Assembly (NCBI GenBank): GCA_902461565.1
Contig: CABPYL010000018.1
Coordinates: forward strand, 1-54,787
Direction: 5' to 3'
Length of the DNA stretch: 54,787 nt
DNA from: an uncultured Porphyromonadaceae bacterium
GTDB taxonomy: Bacteria > Bacteroidota > Bacteroidia > Bacteroidales > Muribaculaceae
The notes under the pieces: generated by a model
The model's input: the letters and a program-made list of their open reading frames with translations, nothing else
Databases searched by the model: none
What the model was told of the DNA's origin: nothing
Shown: one piece after another, positions 50,369 through 54,787 of the stretch
How the letters are laid out: each line of letters begins with the position of its first letter
Numbering within the stretch: position 1 is the first letter of the stretch
Position numbers and translations under genes: made by a program

Positions 50369-52234
50369 TCAGGATTTGCGGCGCCGGTAATAGTCGACGA
50401 AGGCTTTGTTCACCTGTCGCACACCGCCGGGAGTGGGATAATCGCCGGAGAAGTACCAGTCGCCCGGGCAATCGGGAATGGCATCGTGCAGGCCCTCGAG
50501 TGTTTGGAACACGAGGTCTACACGTGCCGAGATATTGTCGGGTGTGAGCATACGCGTCATTTCGGCAGCAATCTCGTCATCGGTGAAGCGGTTGTAGATT
50601 TCCTTTACAGCGTTCTCGGTAAGGGCGTCGCCAAGCAGGCATCGCTCGTACACATGGTCGAGTACAGCGGTCTGCCCCGTCCGTTCAAGCAGACTTACGG
50701 CGGCACGGAAGGCGGCAAGTTCCTCCAGTCGCGGCATGTCTATGCCGTAGTAGTCGGGATACCGCACCTGCGGCGAGGATGAGACAACGATGATTCGCAC
50801 GGGGTTGAGACGGTCCAGAATTCGCAGGATAGACTGTTTGAGGGTGGTTCCGCGCACAATGCTGTCGTCGATAATCACCAATGTGTCCTTTCCGGGGTTC
50901 ACACTGCCGTAGGTAACGTCGTAGACATGAGCGGCAAGGCCGTCGCGCGAGCTGCCTTCGGCAATGAACGTACGCAGTTTAATGTCCTTGATAGCCACCT
51001 TCTCTACACGCACCTTGCGCCGCAGGATAGCTGTGAGAGCCTCCTCGGTGAGGCGGTTTTCACGCTCCAGCGCAAGGATTTCCTCCTTGCGCAGACGGTC
51101 GAAGTTGGCGTTCAGCCCCTCCACCATGCCCAGAAAAGCCACCTCGGCGGTATTAGGAATGAAGGAAAAAACCGTGCTCTCGAAGTGTGCGCCTATCATG
51201 TCGAGCAAACGCGGCACTATGTTGGCGCCAAGGCGCTTGCGCTCGCGGTAGATGTCCACATCACTGCCACGCGAGAAATAGACTCGCTCGAACGAGCAAC
51301 GTTCGTTTGTGCCCTGCGGAAGTATGGAACGAACCTCGGGGTTGCCCTGCTGGTCGATAAGGAGAGCGCTGCCTGGGGCGAGTTCGCAAACTTCGTCGGC
51401 GCTGATATTGAAGACCGTCTGGAGCACAGGACGTTCCGATGCCACCACAACCATCTCGTCATCAACATGGTAGAAAGTGGGGCGTATGCCGTGAGGGTCG
51501 CGCATCACAAACGAGGAGCCGGATCCGGTAACTCCGCAGATAGCGTAGCCACCGTCCCACAGCGGAGTGGTGTCGGCCAGCACGCGGCCAAGGTCAAGCT
51601 CGGCCTCGATGCGGCGCGCCAGCATGGGATCGCGCAGACTGTCGCGGTACTGACGGTAGAGACGGTGATTCTCCTTGTCGAGCGCGTTGCCTATCTGTTC
51701 GAGCAGCAACACAGTATCACTGTAAAGGCGCGGATGCTGTCCACTGGCAACGATACTGTCGAAGATAGCCTCCACATTGGTCATGTTGAAGTTGCCGCAC
51801 AGCATCAGTGCGCGCGAGCGCCAGTTGTTGCGCCGCAGGAACGGATGCGTGAACTCCATGCCGCTGCGGCCCGTGGTGCTGTAGCGCAGGTGTCCCATAT
51901 ATACCTCGCCGATGAACGGCGTTGTGCGGTCGGCTTCGTCGGCATCGATGGCGTCGAGATCGTGCGGCAACACCTTGCCTATGCGTGCAAAGATTTCGTC
52001 AATTGCCCCGGTGCCAAGGGCACGCTCACGAAAAACGTACTCCTGACCGGGGCAGCTGTTCAGCTTCACCACGCCCACGCCGGCGGCTTCCTGTCCGCGG
52101 TTGTGCTGTTTCTCCATAAGGAGGTACAGCCTGCCCAGCGGATAGAAAACGCTGCCGTATTTTTCCTTGAAATAGGCGAGCGGCTTGCGCAGCCGTATCA
52201 TGGCTATGCCGCACTCGTGTTTGAGTGGTTCCAT
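50369..52234 (-). CDS. Long amidophosphoribosyltransferase (PurF-like)
   Basis: A 621-residue class II glutamine amidotransferase/phosphoribosyltransferase. The N-terminal nucleophile is the cysteine in MEPLKHECGIA, exposed after removal of a short propeptide. Later come QHNRGQEAAGVGV, GHLRYSTTGRSG, LCGNFNMTN and the PRPP loop VIIDDSIVRGTT (about 460). It is about 100-150 residues longer than E. coli PurF, with extra sequence at the C-terminus. In purine synthesis this enzyme makes phosphoribosylamine from PRPP and glutamine. It follows glutamine synthetase with no gap. A canonical purF elsewhere in the genome is likely but not visible. Confidence 0.85.
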   Translation of the reverse strand: MEPLKHECGIAMIRLRKPLAYFKEKYGSVFYPLGRLYLLMEKQHNRGQEAAGVGVVKLNSCPGQEYVFRERALGTGAIDEIFARIGKVLPHDLDAIDADEADRTTPFIGEVYMGHLRYSTTGRSGMEFTHPFLRRNNWRSRALMLCGNFNMTNVEAIFDSIVASGQHPRLYSDTVLLLEQIGNALDKENHRLYRQYRDSLRDPMLARRIEAELDLGRVLADTTPLWDGGYAICGVTGSGSSFVMRDPHGIRPTFYHVDDEMVVVASERPVLQTVFNISADEVCELAPGSALLIDQQGNPEVRSILPQGTNERCSFERVYFSRGSDVDIYRERKRLGANIVPRLLDMIGAHFESTVFSFIPNTAEVAFLGMVEGLNANFDRLRKEEILALERENRLTEEALTAILRRKVRVEKVAIKDIKLRTFIAEGSSRDGLAAHVYDVTYGSVNPGKDTLVIIDDSIVRGTTLKQSILRILDRLNPVRIIVVSSSPQVRYPDYYGIDMPRLEELAAFRAAVSLLERTGQTAVLDHVYERCLLGDALTENAVKEIYNRFTDDEIAAEMTRMLTPDNISARVDLVFQTLEGLHDAIPDCPGDWYFSGDYPTPGGVRQVNKAFVDYYRRRKS

Positions 52235-54427
52235 TTAGCGGATGAAAAGCATTTCCCGATACTTGGGCAGAGGCCACATCTCGTTATCGACCATCAGCTC
52301 GAGTTTGTCGATATGATAACGGATGGTCTCCATTGCCGGAGTAACCGTGTCGTGGTATGCTATGGCCTTCTCGCGCTCGTCGGTGATGGCATTCGCAACC
52401 TTGCGGGCATCCACCATCTCGGTAACGGTGCGACGTATCACGTCCATGTGGCGTGCAATCTTCTCTATGGACTGCAGATCGCCCTTGCAAAGTTCGGCTG
52501 TGCGGTCCTTGCCGAGCAGCTCCTGCATTTTCACCATATTTTCCACCAGCATAGACTGGTAGCGTGTGGCAACGGGCAGAATGTGGTTCAGGGCGAGGTC
52601 GCCGAGCACGCGGGCCTCTATCTGTATCTTCTTGGTGTACATCTCCCACTTCACCTCGTTACGGGCATGCAGTTCCACTTCGGAGAGAACGCCCGTGCGG
52701 CGGAACATTTCTATGGATTCGGGCCTGAGGTAGTTGTCGAACACCAGGGGGGCGGAGTTCTCGCAGTCCAGACCGCGGCGTGCGGCCTCGGCCTTCCATT
52801 CGTCGCTGTAGCCGTTGCCGTCGAAGTGGATTGCCTCGGACTCGGCGATAAGAACACGGACTTCCTCGAGGATAGCGGCGTTAAGCTCCATGCCCTTGGC
52901 GACACGGGCCTGTACTTTTTCGTGGAAGTCGGCAAGCTGGTCGGCCACGGCGGCGTTGAGTACAATCATCGCCGAGGCGCAGTTGGCGCTCGAGCCTACG
53001 GCACGGAACTCGAAACGGTTGCCGGTGAACGCGAATGGCGACGTGCGGTTGCGGTCGGTGTTGTCCAGCATAATCTCGGGAATCTGCGACAGGCCGATGG
53101 AGAACTCGGATTTCTTGCGCAGGTCTGAGAGGTCGGTACCTGTACTCTCCTTCAGGTGCTGGAGAATATCGGCGAGCTGGCTGCCGGTGAAGATGGAGAT
53201 GATTGCCGGCGGTGCCTCGTTGGCGCCCAGACGATGGGAGTTGGTTGCCGACATGATGGAAGCCTTGAGCAAACCGTTGTGGCGGTGTACTGCGGCCATT
53301 ACATTGACAACGAAGGTGATGAACTGCAGATTGTCCAGCGGCGTGCGGCCCGGCGAGAACAGCATTGCGCCGCGGTCGGTGCCGAGGCTCCAGTTGTTGT
53401 GCTTGCCCGAACCGTTTATGCCAGCAAAAGGCTTCTCGTGCAGCAGCACGCGGAAGTTGTGGCGGCGTGCCGTCTCGGCCATTACCGACATCAGCAGAAG
53501 GTTGTGGTCGTTGGCGAGGTTTGTCTCCTCGAATATGGGCGCGCACTCGAACTGGTTGGGAGCAACCTCGTTGTGGCGGGTCTTTACGGGAATTCCCAGA
53601 CGGTGGCAGCGTATTTCAAGATCGAGCATGAAAGCCTCCACGCGCGAAGGAATGGCGCCGAAATAGTGATCCTCCAGCTGCTGGTTCTTGGCGCTTTCGT
53701 GGCCCATGAGCGTGCGGCCTGTCATAACAAGGTCGGGACGTGCGCTGTACAGCGATTCATCCACAAGAAAATACTCCTGTTCCCATCCAAGATATGAAAT
53801 CACATGCTTCACCTCGGGGTCGAAGTAGCGGGCAACGGCAGTAGCAGCCTTGTCCACGCTGTTGAGCGCGCGCAGCAGCGGCGTCTTGTAGTCGAGCGAC
53901 TCGCCGGTATAAGAGATAAAGACTGTGGGGATACACAGGGTCTGGTCCAGAATGAAAGCGGGCGAGGAGATATCCCATGCGGAATATCCGCGGGCCTCGA
54001 AAGTGTTGCGGATACCGCCGTTGGGGAAGCTGGAGGCATCAGGCTCCTGCTGCACAAGCAGTTTGCCGGAAAATTCCTCTACCACGCCACCCTTGCCGTC
54101 GTGCTCGATGAAAGCATCGTGCTTCTCGGCCGTTCCGCCGGTAAGAGGTGCAAACCAATGGGTGTAGTGGCGGGCGCCGTTGTCTATTGCCCAGCGGCGC
54201 ATGCCGTCGGCGATTTCGTCGGCGAGCTCGCGGCCCAGGGGTTTCTTGTTCTCGATAGCGTAGATAAGCTGGTCGTACACCTTCTTGGGAAGGTATTCGA
54301 ACATCTTCTGGCGATTGAAAACGAGTTCACCATAATACTGTTCGGGACGCTCGTCCGGGATAGAGACGGGAGCGGCTTTACGGTCGAAAGCCTCCTCCAC
54401 CATTTTAAAACGTAAACTGGTCGACAT
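52235..54427 (-). CDS. glnN: Glutamine synthetase type III
   Basis: A 730-residue enzyme that makes glutamine from glutamate and ammonia; type III (GlnN) is typical of Bacteroidetes. Landmarks are the N-terminal MVEEAFDRKAAPVSIPDERP, the catalytic region (FEARGYSAWDISSPAFI, GWEQEYFLVDESLY), KTRHNEVAPNQFECAPIFEE, GINGSGKHNNWSLGTD and NSHRLGANEAPPAI. Length matches the family. The start at 54427 is preferred because the longer frame runs back into the leader terminator. The amidophosphoribosyltransferase that uses glutamine follows immediately, and the leader suggests attenuation. Confidence 0.95.
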   Translation of the reverse strand: MSTSLRFKMVEEAFDRKAAPVSIPDERPEQYYGELVFNRQKMFEYLPKKVYDQLIYAIENKKPLGRELADEIADGMRRWAIDNGARHYTHWFAPLTGGTAEKHDAFIEHDGKGGVVEEFSGKLLVQQEPDASSFPNGGIRNTFEARGYSAWDISSPAFILDQTLCIPTVFISYTGESLDYKTPLLRALNSVDKAATAVARYFDPEVKHVISYLGWEQEYFLVDESLYSARPDLVMTGRTLMGHESAKNQQLEDHYFGAIPSRVEAFMLDLEIRCHRLGIPVKTRHNEVAPNQFECAPIFEETNLANDHNLLLMSVMAETARRHNFRVLLHEKPFAGINGSGKHNNWSLGTDRGAMLFSPGRTPLDNLQFITFVVNVMAAVHRHNGLLKASIMSATNSHRLGANEAPPAIISIFTGSQLADILQHLKESTGTDLSDLRKKSEFSIGLSQIPEIMLDNTDRNRTSPFAFTGNRFEFRAVGSSANCASAMIVLNAAVADQLADFHEKVQARVAKGMELNAAILEEVRVLIAESEAIHFDGNGYSDEWKAEAARRGLDCENSAPLVFDNYLRPESIEMFRRTGVLSEVELHARNEVKWEMYTKKIQIEARVLGDLALNHILPVATRYQSMLVENMVKMQELLGKDRTAELCKGDLQSIEKIARHMDVIRRTVTEMVDARKVANAITDEREKAIAYHDTVTPAMETIRYHIDKLELMVDNEMWPLPKYREMLFIR

Positions 54428-54618
54428 AGAAATTATATGATGTACAATTGGATACAGAAAAAAGAGCGCGCCCGTTTGCGGAGGGGGCAAGCGGGCGTGT
54501 TATATCGTGGTGTAGAGCGGTGCGCAGGCGGGCAGTGCGGCTGACGTCGTCGCCCGGCGTCATATAGCAGCTTCGGCATATAAGTCTACCACAGGAATGC
54601 ATCGCTTGGAAATTTTAA
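54428..54618 (-). promoter_or_regulatory. glnN leader with attenuator layout
   Basis: From the predicted start near 54618 to the ATG, about 190 nt contain a possible TGACG/CGTCA hairpin and a strong terminator whose U-run ends about 30 nt before glnN. A 65-codon frame (54405-54602) starts soon after the promoter, contains three cysteines in its first dozen residues (MHSCGRLICRSC), runs through the terminator and overlaps the glnN start. The layout matches the metK leader. The signal sensed, if any, is unknown. Confidence 0.5.
54457..54497 (-). terminator. Intrinsic terminator inside the glnN leader
   Basis: CGCCCG and TTGC (54469-54479) pair with GCAA and CGGGCG (54487-54497), 11 bp including one U-G, with a 7-nt loop. 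On the minus strand six U residues follow (54463-54458) after a CGCTC spacer. It lies upstream of glnN in the same transcript. Confidence 0.7.
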
Positions 54619-54622
54619 GCCG

Positions 54623-54653
54623 CAAATTTAAGGCATAATTTTGAATACTGCAA
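54623..54653 (-). promoter_or_regulatory. glnN promoter
   Basis: On the minus strand TTG (54653-54651) and TAAATTTG (54630-54623) with a 20-bp spacer. Confidence 0.7.
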
Positions 54654-54735
54654 TACCCCGCCCTGAAAATTTTTAAGAATATGCGCAAATGGTAAAATGG
54701 AAAAAGGAGAGATGAATGTCAGGAGAGAGTTGGTT

Positions 54736-54787
54736 TTACTTCAGGAGCAGTTCTTTGAACCAGTCCGTGTCGGCGAAGTCGTCGGCG
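54736..54787 (-). CDS. C-terminal end of an unidentified protein (partial)
   Basis: The last 16 codons and stop of a minus-strand gene that enters from the right edge; the peptide ends DTDWFKELLLK. The piece is too short to assign. The intergenic gap to the glnN promoter is about 80 bp and shows no clear terminator. Confidence 0.5.
   Translation of the reverse strand, partial: ADDFADTDWFKELLLK

Noticed and set aside
50927..53128. A 733-codon plus-strand open frame across the amidophosphoribosyltransferase and glnN genes
   Set aside because: It is antisense to two clearly recognisable enzymes. Long antisense frames arise here because GC-rich codons make stops rare. Its translation shows no domain.

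Overview
The window looks like a chromosomal segment of a gut-type Bacteroidales bacterium, possibly Muribaculaceae (inference). The evidence is Bacteroidetes-only families (DUF4254, DUF3098, DUF5119, fimbrillin-like lipoproteins, glutamine synthetase III, C-terminal sorting domains), promoters of the TTG / 19-21 bp / TAnnTTTG type, and near absence of Shine-Dalgarno sites. Most of it is dense, GC-rich core genome. AT-rich stretches occur at the left edge, in the BspA-like gene near 21-22 kb and in several intergenic regions.

Layout. 1-550: AT-rich, a possible gene end running off the left edge plus apparent remnants. 0.6-7.1 kb (+): GT2 and GT9 glycosyltransferases around a DUF4254 gene, then ruvB, uvrC and a Ca/Na antiporter. 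7.1-10.3 kb (+): three lipoproteins of a fimbrial (type V pilus-like) locus. 10.3-11.9 kb (-): metK behind a leader with an intrinsic terminator. 11.9-17.2 kb (+): cvpA and sufBCDS. 17.2-20.4 kb: a small lipoprotein (-), then rsgA and a GH20 hexosaminidase (+). 20.5-22.8 kb (-): a BspA-like leucine-rich-repeat protein preceded by a roughly 340-nt structured leader RNA ending in a terminator. 23-29.3 kb (+): yqeY, serS, a candidate small RNA, rpsF-rpsR-rplI, rplM-rpsI, rpsB-tsf and tRNA-Arg(TCT). 29.5-33.4 kb: a GNAT acetyltransferase (+), a TlpA-like lipoprotein (-), a candidate RNA (-) and a MORN-GH25 lysozyme (-). 33.5-37.8 kb (+): LysE exporter, CBM9-like protein, CCA-adding enzyme/HD protein and an ATPase-Toprim (DUF4435) fusion. 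37.8-42.5 kb (-): beta-barrel protein, then the ftsX-DUF3098-uppP-truB-queA cluster. 42.6-45.2 kb (+): an LtaS-like sulfatase-fold membrane transferase and a PAP2 phosphatase. 45.2-47.7 kb (-): an ECF sigma operon (sigma, anti-sigma-like, small secreted protein, outer-membrane protein). 47.8-50.2 kb (-): histidine acid phosphatase and a secreted sorting-domain protein. 50.4-54.6 kb (-): glutamine synthetase III and a long amidophosphoribosyltransferase in one operon behind a second terminator-containing leader. 54.74 kb: the end of another minus-strand gene.

The most interesting material is regulatory RNA: three leaders (metK, glnN, BspA-like) with a good or fair promoter and an intrinsic terminator before the gene, two further promoter-driven candidate RNAs (24.8 kb and 32.2 kb), and a structured rplM leader. 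The most interesting protein is the 529-residue ATPase-Toprim fusion at 36.2 kb. It has the domain pair of the PARIS anti-phage system in one chain but sits in a housekeeping operon directly behind a CCA-adding enzyme. No CRISPR array, intact insertion sequence or prophage was seen.
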